From: DYKG01 sp964596185
GTDB taxonomy: Bacteria; Muiribacteriota; Ozemobacteria; Ozemobacterales; Ozemobacteraceae
Assembly (NCBI GenBank): GCA_964596185.1
Contig: CAZQUE010000008.1
Span: forward strand, 41,259 to 105,258
DNA length: 64,000 bases
Direction: 5' to 3'
A model generated the notes under the pieces. That model worked only from the letters and a program-made list of their open reading frames with translations, was not told where the DNA came from and searched no databases. Positions 18,450 through 26,184 of this stretch are shown here, piece by piece. Numbering within the stretch: position 1 is the stretch's first letter; each line of letters opens with the position of its first letter. The translations under genes and the position numbers were made by a program.

Positions 18450-18880
18450 TGCGTCGCGGACTTAGCCTGCTCGAAATTCTTATTGCCGCCGGAATCATGG
18501 TCGCGGCGATGGTGCCACTCTGGGGTTTGATGGGGTCATCCCACAAGCAGGTAACCGTTTCTGCCGATGAAATACGGGCCAGTCAGCTCGCCAATGAAAT
18601 TCTTGAGCAGATCGAGAACTTTCGCTGGTTTCCCGATCCCGGAACAATCTCTTTTTCGCTGGTCAAAAACAGCAAGATATCGATTGGCAGCAGCCGGAAA
18701 ATCGAGGTGCAGGTCGGTGATTATCCGGACTACCTGGCACCACAGGGAATGATTGAAGTGGAAGCTTATCCGGCTGGAAACTCAGGCAGGATTGTCAGAC
18801 TTAGAATTGATTACAAGACCCGCGAAAGGGTGGGTAAAGAAGTGAAGTCCTACTATATTTCGACTTTTATTGCCAGGTGA
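18449..18880 (+). CDS. Minor type IV prepilin-like protein (PilV/GspI-like)
   Basis: A 143-residue protein with a class III signal: MRRG followed by LSLLEILIAAGIM, so prepilin peptidase would cut after Gly4 and leave a Leu N-terminus with Glu at +5. The hydrophobic helix spans about 5-28 and the remaining 115 residues form a small beta-rich head. Size and position before a second prepilin match PilV/GspI. It shares one base with the upstream gene's stop, so translation is likely coupled. It should sit in the inner membrane or a pseudopilus tip. Confidence 0.88.
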   Translation: MRRGLSLLEILIAAGIMVAAMVPLWGLMGSSHKQVTVSADEIRASQLANEILEQIENFRWFPDPGTISFSLVKNSKISIGSSRKIEVQVGDYPDYLAPQGMIEVEAYPAGNSGRIVRLRIDYKTRERVGKEVKSYYISTFIAR

Positions 18881-18883
18881 CTG

Positions 18884-19429
18884 ATGTTGAGCTTTAAACG
18901 AAATTCAGGTTTTACCTTGAGCGAATTGCTGATCAGCATCGGCATTTTTGCCATAATTGCCGGAGGGGTTATAATTGCGATGAGTCGTGGAGCTTCGAAT
19001 GTCCACCTTGGCAGTTTTAATGCAACGGCATCGAATCAGGCCGCATGGATAGTAAGTTTGATGCGCCGGGATATTGCCCGGTCACACACCGGTAAAATAG
19101 CCTTCGAGGCCGATATGGGGAGCAAATGGACTGGGAGCGGAAAATTTGTCGTCGAAACCAGTGCCGGGGAAAAAATCAGGTATAGCATTGAAAAACGTGG
19201 TGGAGGCAAGGCTTTTTGTCGTGCTGAACCCGGTGGTAAAAGGACTTTTCTTGCAGCGGAATTTCTTGCCGATTTTTCAGTAGAAAAGATTGACGATTAT
19301 TTCCAGATTGAAATGCTGTTAAAAGATCCTGGAAAAAAAGCCAAGGATTTCGTCTGGGCTGCGCGAATTTTTCCGCCTGTTCCTGCGGGACCTGATCAAT
19401 TCTGGAAGCCATTGGCAAAAATCAAATGA
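18884..19429 (+). CDS. Minor type IV prepilin-like protein (PilW/GspJ-like)
   Basis: The 181-residue protein carries a canonical prepilin signal: short Lys/Arg leader, Gly9, then FTLSELLISIGIFAI with Glu at +5. The helix spans about 10-33, followed by a beta-rich pilin head. The gene begins 3 nt after the previous stop and its TGA overlaps the next ATG (ATGA). Order and size suggest PilW/GspJ. It probably forms part of a minor pseudopilin complex with the two preceding genes. The machine's major pilin, platform and secretin are not in this window; the PilB-like ATPase at 60888 may be its motor. Confidence 0.88.
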   Translation: MLSFKRNSGFTLSELLISIGIFAIIAGGVIIAMSRGASNVHLGSFNATASNQAAWIVSLMRRDIARSHTGKIAFEADMGSKWTGSGKFVVETSAGEKIRYSIEKRGGGKAFCRAEPGGKRTFLAAEFLADFSVEKIDDYFQIEMLLKDPGKKAKDFVWAARIFPPVPAGPDQFWKPLAKIK

Positions 19430-20040
19430 AGGTGAAAATTTTGTTCAATCGAACATTTATATTAATGACTTTTTTGTTGATGCTGGTTTCTTTGGCCGGC
19501 TGCGGCGGCACTTATCGTTATTACAGCTATAAGTCCAGGGCAGAGGAGGCTCTGCGGAAAAAGGATTTTGAGACGGCAAAGGATCTCTATGCGATAATTT
19601 ATCAACAGGAAAAAGCCGCTCAAAAACAGGATAAGGAAAAAATCTGCTGGGCCTTTTATCGTCTTGGAGTAATAAATGAACTTCTTGGCGAAAAGGTCCT
19701 TGCCAAGGGCTATTACTGGGGCGATAGCCTGGAAGAGGGATTCTATGCGGGTCAGAACCAGATCGAATGGTTCGCTGAAACCGGTTGGTCATGGCTTGAC
19801 CAGGGCAATCCCTCGCGTTCTCTTTCCGAGATTCTTGAACTTGAAAAAAAACTTCGCCCGGCCCGCCGAAAAGTTGCCTTGAAAAAGAAAAAGAAAATTA
19901 AAGCAGTCACAATGCCTTTGGCACCAGTTCGCAGTCAGATTCAAAATCCATTGCCCGGCGACAAACCGGTCAGGGTGTTCAATCGCTCGCTCACCCCGCC
20001 GCCGCCTTCGTTTCCTGAGCCGTTCAGAGTTTTTTACTGA
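19426..20040 (+). CDS. Lipoprotein following the pseudopilin genes
   Basis: A 204-residue protein starting within the previous stop (ATGA). Residues 1-25 are a lipoprotein signal with a lipobox ending in LAG-C at about residue 25. Residues 30-130 are helical with a TPR-like arrangement (EEALRKKDFETAKDLYAIIY...). A Lys-rich stretch and a Pro-rich C-terminus follow. A PilF-like pilotin is one possible analogue, by position and TPR content only. It converges with and overlaps the minus-strand gene at 20034 by 7 nt. Confidence 0.8.
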   Translation: MKVKILFNRTFILMTFLLMLVSLAGCGGTYRYYSYKSRAEEALRKKDFETAKDLYAIIYQQEKAAQKQDKEKICWAFYRLGVINELLGEKVLAKGYYWGDSLEEGFYAGQNQIEWFAETGWSWLDQGNPSRSLSEILELEKKLRPARRKVALKKKKKIKAVTMPLAPVRSQIQNPLPGDKPVRVFNRSLTPPPPSFPEPFRVFY

Positions 20041-20567
20041 TTTTTTCTTTTCTGGTGTTCGTGCTGCACCTTAAAACCAATCGGAGCAGACTCTTCCAGC
20101 GGTGATTCAAGGAATATCGCCAGTCTTTCGTTCAGGCTTTTAAGTGAAATTTTGAATAGATATTCGCAAAAATCTATTATGCCATCATTGGCACTGGAAA
20201 ATTCTTTTTCATCTTCGAGAATGCTGAAGCGAAAATCGTTGCCAACCTTTTTAAAACCGACGATCAAAGTGAAGAATTTGTCTTCAAGATTGTCGTCGTT
20301 TACGTTGAGGGCGAAACCGATCAAAGCGACTCCGTTTTCGGCAAATTCAGTGTCAAGTGCATCGCCTTGCAGAATGTGACTGCGAAAAATGAAGCCCCGT
20401 GAAGGTGGAAAAAGATAAACCTTGGTGTCAGGGCACTGAAGGAAATCGATCAGAGCATTTTTCAGTTCCTGGACAAATTCACGGCATTCCTTGCGGTAGT
20501 TGTCGCATTCGGAGACTCCACGATCATAGGCCTCGCAAAGTTCTCGGTAATGGCTTTTTCTCGTCAT
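20034..20567 (-). CDS. Hypothetical protein downstream of fxsA
   Basis: A 177-residue soluble protein. The start overlaps the fxsA stop (ATGA), and AAAGGA lies upstream, so the two are co-translated. The N-terminal 50 residues are helical with three Cys; the middle (about 50-135) alternates strands and includes a Leu-Phe-Pro-Pro-Ser segment. The C-terminal helix is followed by a basic tail. I recognise no family. The stop overlaps the convergent lipoprotein gene by 7 nt. Confidence 0.75.
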   Translation of the reverse strand: MTRKSHYRELCEAYDRGVSECDNYRKECREFVQELKNALIDFLQCPDTKVYLFPPSRGFIFRSHILQGDALDTEFAENGVALIGFALNVNDDNLEDKFFTLIVGFKKVGNDFRFSILEDEKEFSSANDGIIDFCEYLFKISLKSLNERLAIFLESPLEESAPIGFKVQHEHQKRKNQ

Positions 20568-21097
20568 TTTTCAGTCCTTTCCTGTCTTTTTTCATCAATT
20601 ATTTCTTCAACTATCGTTGCATTTTCAATCGGGTCCTCTGGCGAATCAGCAGATGGCTGGGTTGGTTGCGAGAAGGTCTGATACTGCTGGGATCCGGAAA
20701 ATGTCGATCCAAATCTGATTGTACCTGCACTTATATTTGCCTGTAAACGTTTTACCAGAATTCGGGCAACAAGCTTTCTGATTGCTGGAATAATGATCAA
20801 GAACCCCATGAAGTCGGTAATAAATCCCGGAACACACAAAAGAACCCCAACAATCAACAGCAGCAAGCCTTCTATTGCTTCATCCGCCGGAAGTGCGCCC
20901 TGGTCAAGAGTTTGTCTAAATCTGGCAAAAGTTGCCAAACCCTGCTGTCTGACAAAATAGCCGCCGAGAATGCCGGTAAAAACACAACAGGCCATGGTGA
21001 ACAAAATGCCGGTGTTCTGTGCCACATAAAGAAGCAGAGACACTTCGCTAACCGAAAAGAAGGTTACAATAAGAAAAAATTGAAATACGCAGCCCAT
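20564..21097 (-). CDS. fxsA: FxsA family membrane protein
   Basis: The 177-residue protein has the FxsA pattern: an N-terminal helix (about 3-28), a second helix with a Gly-Gly-Tyr-Phe turn (about 30-48), an amphipathic segment, and a helix pair around 75-110 with VGVLLCVPGFITDFMG. This segment is highly characteristic of the family. The E. coli member overcomes phage T7 exclusion by F; the general cellular role is unknown. The C-terminal 50 residues are polar and disordered. The protein should lie in the inner membrane. GGAGGG lies 11 nt upstream of the ATG. Confidence 0.9.
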   Translation of the reverse strand: MGCVFQFFLIVTFFSVSEVSLLLYVAQNTGILFTMACCVFTGILGGYFVRQQGLATFARFRQTLDQGALPADEAIEGLLLLIVGVLLCVPGFITDFMGFLIIIPAIRKLVARILVKRLQANISAGTIRFGSTFSGSQQYQTFSQPTQPSADSPEDPIENATIVEEIIDEKRQERTEK

Positions 21098-21243
21098 CGG
21101 CTTTTATTCCCTCCAGAATTCTGCAATGAGTATAACACTTTTCTTCTTTCGTTGATTATTTTGATTTAAATGAATTCTTTTCTGATCATAAAACAATTTC
21201 AAACCCTTATTCTGAAAGCAATCCCATGGGGCTGAAGAGTATC

Positions 21244-21272
21244 TTGCCAGAAACATTGTTTGACGCTATAAT
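21244..21272 (+). promoter_or_regulatory. Strong sigma70-type promoter of the second YvyF-like gene
   Basis: TTGCCA (21244-21249), a 17-nt spacer and a perfect TATAAT (21267-21272) precede the ATG at 21302 by 29 nt. The leader would be only about 20 nt and has no clear ribosome site. Confidence 0.7.
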
Positions 21273-21301
21273 CAAAAGAAAACTGCGGATACTAACAAAC
21301 T

Positions 21302-21823
21302 ATGTCAGCTTCAATTAATCCAATGATCGGTTGTCGTGACTGCGGCAAACTGTTTATGAAATTTTCCCGCGATATTTGTCCCGAATGTCGCGAGAAAGAG
21401 CAGCTTCTAATTAGCCGCATAGTTAATTTTGTCAGACAGAATCCAAGGTGCGAAATAAAGAATATCAGTCTTGGCACCGGAATTCCCGCCAAAAAAATAG
21501 CTTCTCTGGTTCATGAAGGCTTGCTGCGCCGCTTTGGTCTGAAATTTTTCTATCCCTGCCGAATCTGCGGAACCAGCATTCAAACCGGCACCCTCTGTTA
21601 CTGGTGCTCGGAAAAACTATATCGTCTTCTCGATGATTTGCGCGACAATATCTGGGGCGACCCGGAGGCCCGACACAAAATTGAAGCTGCCGGTTTGCGT
21701 CCAGACCTTCGTGAAGAAGACTGGGAGAAAGCTTCGACACTGTTCAGTGACAACATCTTTCGTCGACGCAGTGAACGCAATATCGTTTTCAGGCAGCGAA
21801 GAGGTGGGTCCTGGTATCGTTAA
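21302..21823 (+). CDS. Second YvyF-like protein with two zinc ribbons
   Basis: The 173-residue protein has CxxC pairs at 11/14, 26/29, 86/89 and 99/102, the same plan and nearly the same spacing as the protein at 827. The helical middle (40-80) again has a helix-turn-helix look (CEIKNISLGTGIPAKKIASLV). A 70-residue C-terminal extension is charged and Arg-rich. YvyF-type proteins are known from flagellar operons, but none are visible here. No clear Shine-Dalgarno precedes the ATG; an alternative ATG at 21323 has none either. Confidence 0.75.
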   Translation: MSASINPMIGCRDCGKLFMKFSRDICPECREKEQLLISRIVNFVRQNPRCEIKNISLGTGIPAKKIASLVHEGLLRRFGLKFFYPCRICGTSIQTGTLCYWCSEKLYRLLDDLRDNIWGDPEARHKIEAAGLRPDLREEDWEKASTLFSDNIFRRRSERNIVFRQRRGGSWYR

Positions 21824-21826
21824 AAA

Positions 21827-21842
21827 CTGATTTTTTTATCAG
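21827..21842. terminator. Possible short bidirectional terminator
   Basis: CTGAT and ATCAG flank a six-T loop between convergent genes. The right arm overlaps the stop codon of the minus-strand gene. The stem is only 5 bp, so the call is weak. Confidence 0.3.
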
Positions 21843-22249
21843 AGTAGCGCGTCCAGTTCAGCTGCAAGTTGTGCATAAAGCTCGACATATTCTTCTTTTT
21901 TGCTGAGGTTTTCAGCCGTTTCGATCAGCAGCGAGACCTCTTTCATTCTTGCTTCGAGCTCTTGTTTGCGCTTAATCTTTTCTGCAGATGCCAGATTGGT
22001 CGTCGGCATGCTAAGTCCGGAATCCTGTTTCTGAAAGGGGCTTTCTATGGGAGGCTCAGGAACGAAATCATTCTTGATCAAAGCAACACCAGGCATAGTT
22101 GGCTTTTTTGGCTCTTCTTCGTGGTTAAGGGCTTTTGCCAATATTTTTCCGACAAGTTTTTCTTCACTTATATGCTGATCCTCTGACGCTTTTTTCAAAG
22201 ATTCGAGCAATTCTTCAGAGATTTCTATATTAAGCTGGCGTAGTTGCAT
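21839..22249 (-). CDS. Hypothetical protein with ribbon-helix-helix-like N-terminus
   Basis: A 136-residue soluble protein. Residues 1-45 (LRQLNIEISEELLESLKKAS..., then a second helix) resemble a ribbon-helix-helix or Arc/MetJ-like dimer unit. A Pro-rich linker leads to a charged coiled coil (about 90-136). The SD is AAAGG within the end of the preceding gene, and only 2 nt separate them. DNA binding is inferred and unproven. Confidence 0.75.
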   Translation of the reverse strand: MQLRQLNIEISEELLESLKKASEDQHISEEKLVGKILAKALNHEEEPKKPTMPGVALIKNDFVPEPPIESPFQKQDSGLSMPTTNLASAEKIKRKQELEARMKEVSLLIETAENLSKKEEYVELYAQLAAELDALL

Positions 22250-22251
22250 TT

Positions 22252-23202
22252 TTATTGACCTTTTCTTGCTTTTTCAAGCTGAGATTTCAGCAGGTTCAGC
22301 TCTTGGCCGGTTTTCTGCAGAGCAGTTACATCATTTGCGGACAATTGCTGCTGGTAAAGCTCGTAAAGCTTTTCATAGCGAGCGCTAAGTTCAATAATCC
22401 GGGCGGTGTTCGAGCCATTGAATGCCGAGCCGTTAACCGGAACTTCAAGAGTTGGTCTGGCGGTCGGGGCGTAACCACCTTTATTGACGATGGTTCTGAT
22501 CGGCCCACCGGTACCGGTAGGCATCAGTGGCGGTGAACTGTCAGAGCCACTGCGCCATTTGCGAAATTTTTCGAGCAGTTTCGTTGCCACGATATCACCG
22601 AGCATGCCGCCGACAATAGAGCCGATTGGCGGAAAAACTGCTGAGCCAAGCATAGAGCCAATCGTCCAGCCGGCACTTCCTGCCAGCATTGCTGTCCAGT
22701 CAAGAGTTTTAAAGTAGTTTTTAAAGCTGAATTTGCCGTTTTTAAGGCCGGCAAGGCCCTCGCCAGCCATATCTGCGCCAAGATAATAGGTGAATGTCGG
22801 GACAAAATTGGCAAGCAAGCCGCCAAAAACAGGCACTGCCGAAAGGAATGGTACAAAAACGCTGCCAGCAGCTCCGCCCAGAAGGCCGCCGGCCGTTCTG
22901 GCAAGGTAGTCGGCGGTGGCCATAGATTTAACTACCTTGACTACGCTGGGTTTCTCGCCATTGGTGGCGCAGTCTACCAGATGGTAGCCCATTTCCACGC
23001 CGAATTTACCGAGAAGCCACCCAGGTGTGCCGACGCCCGAAAATGAGTTTTTGAATTCGCGCATTCCAGCGCTTACGTAGCTTTCTTTACCCTTGGCACT
23101 TTGAGCTAAAATCGGCGGGAAAACCTGCAGCAGCATGGCGGCAAGCACTAAAAACGTGATTGCCCGCATTCTAAATCGATTTTTTATCGTCAGCAATTTC
23201 AT
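22252..23202 (-). CDS. Exported protein with Gly/Ala-rich hydrophobic segments
   Basis: The 316-residue protein is started at ATG 23202, which has AAGGG at good spacing; a longer frame starts 5 codons upstream. Residues 1-35 form a basic, hydrophobic signal (LLAKR-type, cut near ILA-QS). Residues 85-205 contain several Gly/Ala-rich hydrophobic stretches (AGGLLGGAAGSVFVPF; GSMLGSAVFPPIGSIVGGMLG), reminiscent of glycine-zipper membrane segments. The C-terminal 60 residues are a coiled coil. A similar Gly-zipper layout is seen in some outer-membrane or pore proteins, but I cannot assign a family. Confidence 0.78.
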   Translation of the reverse strand: MKLLTIKNRFRMRAITFLVLAAMLLQVFPPILAQSAKGKESYVSAGMREFKNSFSGVGTPGWLLGKFGVEMGYHLVDCATNGEKPSVVKVVKSMATADYLARTAGGLLGGAAGSVFVPFLSAVPVFGGLLANFVPTFTYYLGADMAGEGLAGLKNGKFSFKNYFKTLDWTAMLAGSAGWTIGSMLGSAVFPPIGSIVGGMLGDIVATKLLEKFRKWRSGSDSSPPLMPTGTGGPIRTIVNKGGYAPTARPTLEVPVNGSAFNGSNTARIIELSARYEKLYELYQQQLSANDVTALQKTGQELNLLKSQLEKARKGQ

Positions 23203-23226
23203 AAAACCCTTACCCAATTTCTTTTA

Positions 23227-23254
23227 ATTATAAGATATTTTCCCTCGGCCGCAA
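23227..23254 (-). promoter_or_regulatory. Candidate promoter of the Gly-zipper protein operon
   Basis: On the minus strand a perfect TATAAT is 16 nt from TTGCGG and 25 nt before the ATG at 23202. Confidence 0.45.
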
Positions 23255-23413
23255 TGTACTCTTTTCTTAAAAATGCATTTTCATAAATGCCAAATTGAGT
23301 GCCGGTTATACGGTGCCTGGACTTGCAAAAATTTTATTGATGGTTTTTAAGGCGCAAAGTAATGCGAAGGCAACTTTTTTGGGAAAAGTAATGTCGCTAA
23401 AGCTTCAATATTG

Positions 23414-23442
23414 ATGACAGTCAGCCAATTATCCGGTATAAA
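23414..23442 (+). promoter_or_regulatory. Promoter of the MoxR/ABC/vWA operon
   Basis: ATGACA (23414-23419), a 17-nt spacer and TATAAA (23437-23442) precede the first gene at 23480 by about 37 nt. Each hexamer differs from consensus at one position. No other strong promoter is evident before the end of the operon at 35702. Confidence 0.55.
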
Positions 23443-23479
23443 TATAGAAAAGCTGGAAATATAATCGGAGTCGAGAGCG

Positions 23480-25114
23480 ATGATTCAGGACAAAAGCCGC
23501 AATACTGTAAAAGAAGCTGCCCTCGAGTTTTCCCGCCAGTATCTTGTCGGCGTTTCCTGGCTGTATTTCATTTCGGCGGTTACCATTTACAATTTTATCG
23601 CCGGTTTTGCTTTCTTGATTTTGCGACAGATGCGTTTCTTCAGCCTCGACTATGTCGGTTTTGCGCTGGCTGGACTGCCGGTATGTCTGCTTTTAAGCAT
23701 TGCCATGGCTAATCGGCGAAAGATACCGCCCGAAAAGGCCATCGCTATCGTTGATAGCTTCAACCAGGCCGGCGGACTGGCGATCGCTTCGGTAGAAACC
23801 CATGATAACTCATGGAACCAACGTTTGCCGGTAACCGTAAAAATCCCACGTCTTACTACCAGATTCGAGCAACGCCTGCTATTTTTAGCCGTCTCATTGA
23901 TCTTCATCGTCGCCGGGATCAAGGTGCCACTTTACGATTTTTCCAAAAACGAAAACATAAAAATGGATCTCAAAGGAATGCAGGAAAAAGCGCTGGTGCA
24001 GATTGAAACTCTTGAAGAGACTGGGGTAATCGATGCTAACGAAGCTGCCGAACTCAAAGAGACCCTCGAAAAAATGGTTAAATCTGCAGATCGAAATGAC
24101 CCGGCCAAAACTTTCGAAGCCTTTGATCAGCTCAATGAAAAAATCATGAAAGAAGGGCAAACTGCTGCACAGAAGGCTGCTCAAAGTCTTGAAGAACTTG
24201 AGCGGCTGAAAGAACAGGCTCAGCAACTGCAAAAAACTGATTCTGCGGACCAGAATGCCTTGAAGTCGGCACAAAATCAGTTGCAAAATAGTTTTTCAGC
24301 TTCTGAAGCGTCGCAACAAATGTCGACAGGCCTGAAAAATTCGATCGATAAGGGGCTTGAGTCGGTTAATGCTGATGGTAGCCCATCTGCGGGTGAAATG
24401 AAAAAGGCAGCTCAGGATTTGCAGAATTATATAGACCAAAAAATCCAGGAAAAGCGCAAACTGGCTGAAAAGTTGCGAAATGCCATGATCATCGATCGAA
24501 AAACATTTGAAAAAATGATGAAAGAAGGAAAAGTGAAGCCGGCCGGCAGCATGGAGGATCTTAAATTTTCCGATCAGGTTTATATTGTAAAGGATGAATC
24601 TGAAAAGCAGTCAGGCCAGGGTGGTGAGTCAGGCCAGGGTGGTGAGTCAGGCCAAGGTGGTGAGTCTGGCCAGGGCGGTGAATCAGGCCAGGGTGGTGAA
24701 TCGGGCCAGGGCGGTGAATCAGGCCAGGGTGGTGAATCGGGCCAGGGCGGTGAATCAGGCCAGGGCGGTGAATCAGGCCAGGGTGGCAAATCAGGCCAGG
24801 GTGGATTTATGACCGGTAATGGCGGAATAAGCCGTGGCGGAGGTTCTGCACCGCTTAATTTCAATCGAAAAAGCTCTGAACACAATACTTCCTTTAAGGA
24901 TGAAAAATTACCTGATCCGGCGGCGGTCAGTCTCGAAGATTCCGTCTCGATCGGTATGGGTATTTCAGCGCCAACGGTTGAAGCAGGTCAGGCTTCACAA
25001 AATCTGCAGTCAGATTCGGCCGCAGCTCTTCCTGGGCGCAGTTCCGGCAAAAACGAGATAATTTTGCCCAGACATCGAAATGCAGTTAAAAAATTTTTTG
25101 AACGACAGAATTAG
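23480..25114 (+). CDS. Membrane protein with coiled coil and (E-S-G-Q-G-G)n repeat, first gene of MoxR operon
   Basis: The 544-residue protein has three hydrophobic helices (about 20-45, 52-75, 130-152), then a long Gln/Glu/Ala-rich helical region (160-375) and 11 tandem six-residue units (377-442). The C-terminal 100 residues are Ser/Gly/Pro-rich. The early TM layout followed by a long charged helical region recalls DUF4175-type proteins found next to moxR in other phyla, but I cannot confirm that. The 14-18 nt gap to moxR implies one transcript. It could be an inner-membrane scaffold whose extended helix reaches outward. Confidence 0.85.
   Translation: MIQDKSRNTVKEAALEFSRQYLVGVSWLYFISAVTIYNFIAGFAFLILRQMRFFSLDYVGFALAGLPVCLLLSIAMANRRKIPPEKAIAIVDSFNQAGGLAIASVETHDNSWNQRLPVTVKIPRLTTRFEQRLLFLAVSLIFIVAGIKVPLYDFSKNENIKMDLKGMQEKALVQIETLEETGVIDANEAAELKETLEKMVKSADRNDPAKTFEAFDQLNEKIMKEGQTAAQKAAQSLEELERLKEQAQQLQKTDSADQNALKSAQNQLQNSFSASEASQQMSTGLKNSIDKGLESVNADGSPSAGEMKKAAQDLQNYIDQKIQEKRKLAEKLRNAMIIDRKTFEKMMKEGKVKPAGSMEDLKFSDQVYIVKDESEKQSGQGGESGQGGESGQGGESGQGGESGQGGESGQGGESGQGGESGQGGESGQGGESGQGGKSGQGGFMTGNGGISRGGGSAPLNFNRKSSEHNTSFKDEKLPDPAAVSLEDSVSIGMGISAPTVEAGQASQNLQSDSAAALPGRSSGKNEIILPRHRNAVKKFFERQN
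24608..24805 (+). repeat. Coding minisatellite, 11 x 18 bp
   Basis: Eleven copies of an 18-bp unit encode QSGQGG, nine ESGQGG and KSGQGG in the first gene of the operon. Units differ only at synonymous third positions (for example GAG/GAA, TCA/TCG, GGT/GGC) apart from the end units and one Ser codon. The unit length keeps the frame, so copy changes would give length variants. Confidence 0.95.
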
Positions 25115-25133
25115 TTAATTCAGGAGAATGCCA

Positions 25134-26180
25134 ATGACAAGTAAAACTCAGCTTATTCCGGTTGCAGAATTGGAACAGGCATCGGAAAAATGCCGCAAGA
25201 TTCTGGCCGAGCTCGATAAAATACTGGTTGGTCGCCCTCAGCTGCACCGCATGGTGCTGATCGGCATTCTCAGCCGTGGCCACATTTTGCTCGAAGGGTT
25301 ACCTGGCGTCGGTAAAACTGCCTTGATCAAAACCCTTGGTCAGCTCCTTAATCTTGAGTTCAGTCGAGTTCAGTTTACCCCTGATCTCATGCCGGGAGAT
25401 ATTCTTGGTGCGCATATTCTGCAGCAGGATGAGTCGGGCAGGAGAGAAATGACCTTTCAACCCGGGCCGGTTTTTACAAACATTCTTCTGGCCGACGAAA
25501 TAAACCGTGCATCGCCAAAGACCCAGTCTGCTCTTCTTGAAGCGATGCAGGAGCGTTCGGTGACCTTAATGGGCAAAACCAGAATGTTGCCTGATCCATT
25601 TTTTGTACTTGCCTCGCAAAACCCTATCGAGTTAGAAGGAACTTACCCTCTTCCTGAAGCGCAATTAGACCGTTTTCTATTCAAGCTGGAAGTAAAGAAC
25701 GCCGATGTGGCAACTCTCAAGGAAATAATTTTTACCAGGCGCCACGGTCAGCCGCCGGAACCAAAATTCTGCGTCGAGAAGTCTGAACTGGAGGCTTTGT
25801 TTGCGGTAATGAACCGGGTTTATCTGCCTGGGCCGGTTGCGGAATACATTGCCAGACTGGTTAATGCTTCCGATCCTTCTTCAGAAGGGGCAACCGATAT
25901 GGTTCGGCAATTCGTACAGTATGGGGCGTCGCCCCGAGCTGCTATTGCAGTGGCCGAAGCTGCGCGTGGAGTGGCTGTTCTTGCCGGACGACCCAGCGTT
26001 GGTTTTGAAGATGTTCGCGAGGTTGCTTTGTCGGCCTTGAACCACCGTATTCTTCTTAATTATAAGGCCAAATTCGAAGGAATTACGCCTGGCAATGTTT
26101 TAAATGATGTTTTGAAAAATACCAGCGAGACCGAGCTCGAATTCGCCGGAGAAATTGAAATTGAGGCCTCAGGGAAATAG
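25134..26180 (+). CDS. MoxR-family AAA+ ATPase
   Basis: The 348-residue protein is a MoxR-type ATPase. Walker A (GLPGVGKT) is at 55-62, Walker B (LLADEINRA) at about 118-126, and the ASQNPIE sensor 1 region follows. A C-terminal lid domain completes it. Such proteins act as chaperones that remodel or insert metal cofactors with vWA-domain partners. I chose ATG 25134, which is 7 nt from AGGAG; the ATG at 25128 is too close. The DUF58 and vWA genes 5 kb downstream are its expected partners. Confidence 0.95.
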   Translation: MTSKTQLIPVAELEQASEKCRKILAELDKILVGRPQLHRMVLIGILSRGHILLEGLPGVGKTALIKTLGQLLNLEFSRVQFTPDLMPGDILGAHILQQDESGRREMTFQPGPVFTNILLADEINRASPKTQSALLEAMQERSVTLMGKTRMLPDPFFVLASQNPIELEGTYPLPEAQLDRFLFKLEVKNADVATLKEIIFTRRHGQPPEPKFCVEKSELEALFAVMNRVYLPGPVAEYIARLVNASDPSSEGATDMVRQFVQYGASPRAAIAVAEAARGVAVLAGRPSVGFEDVREVALSALNHRILLNYKAKFEGITPGNVLNDVLKNTSETELEFAGEIEIEASGK

Positions 26181-26184
26181 AAAA

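Noticed and set aside
24608..24805. CRISPR array
   Set aside because: The 18-bp units are directly adjacent with no spacers and lie in a coding frame; no cas genes.
24580..24885. Minus-strand Pro/Trp repeat frame
   Set aside because: It is the antisense translation of the 18-bp coding repeat and lacks a ribosome site.
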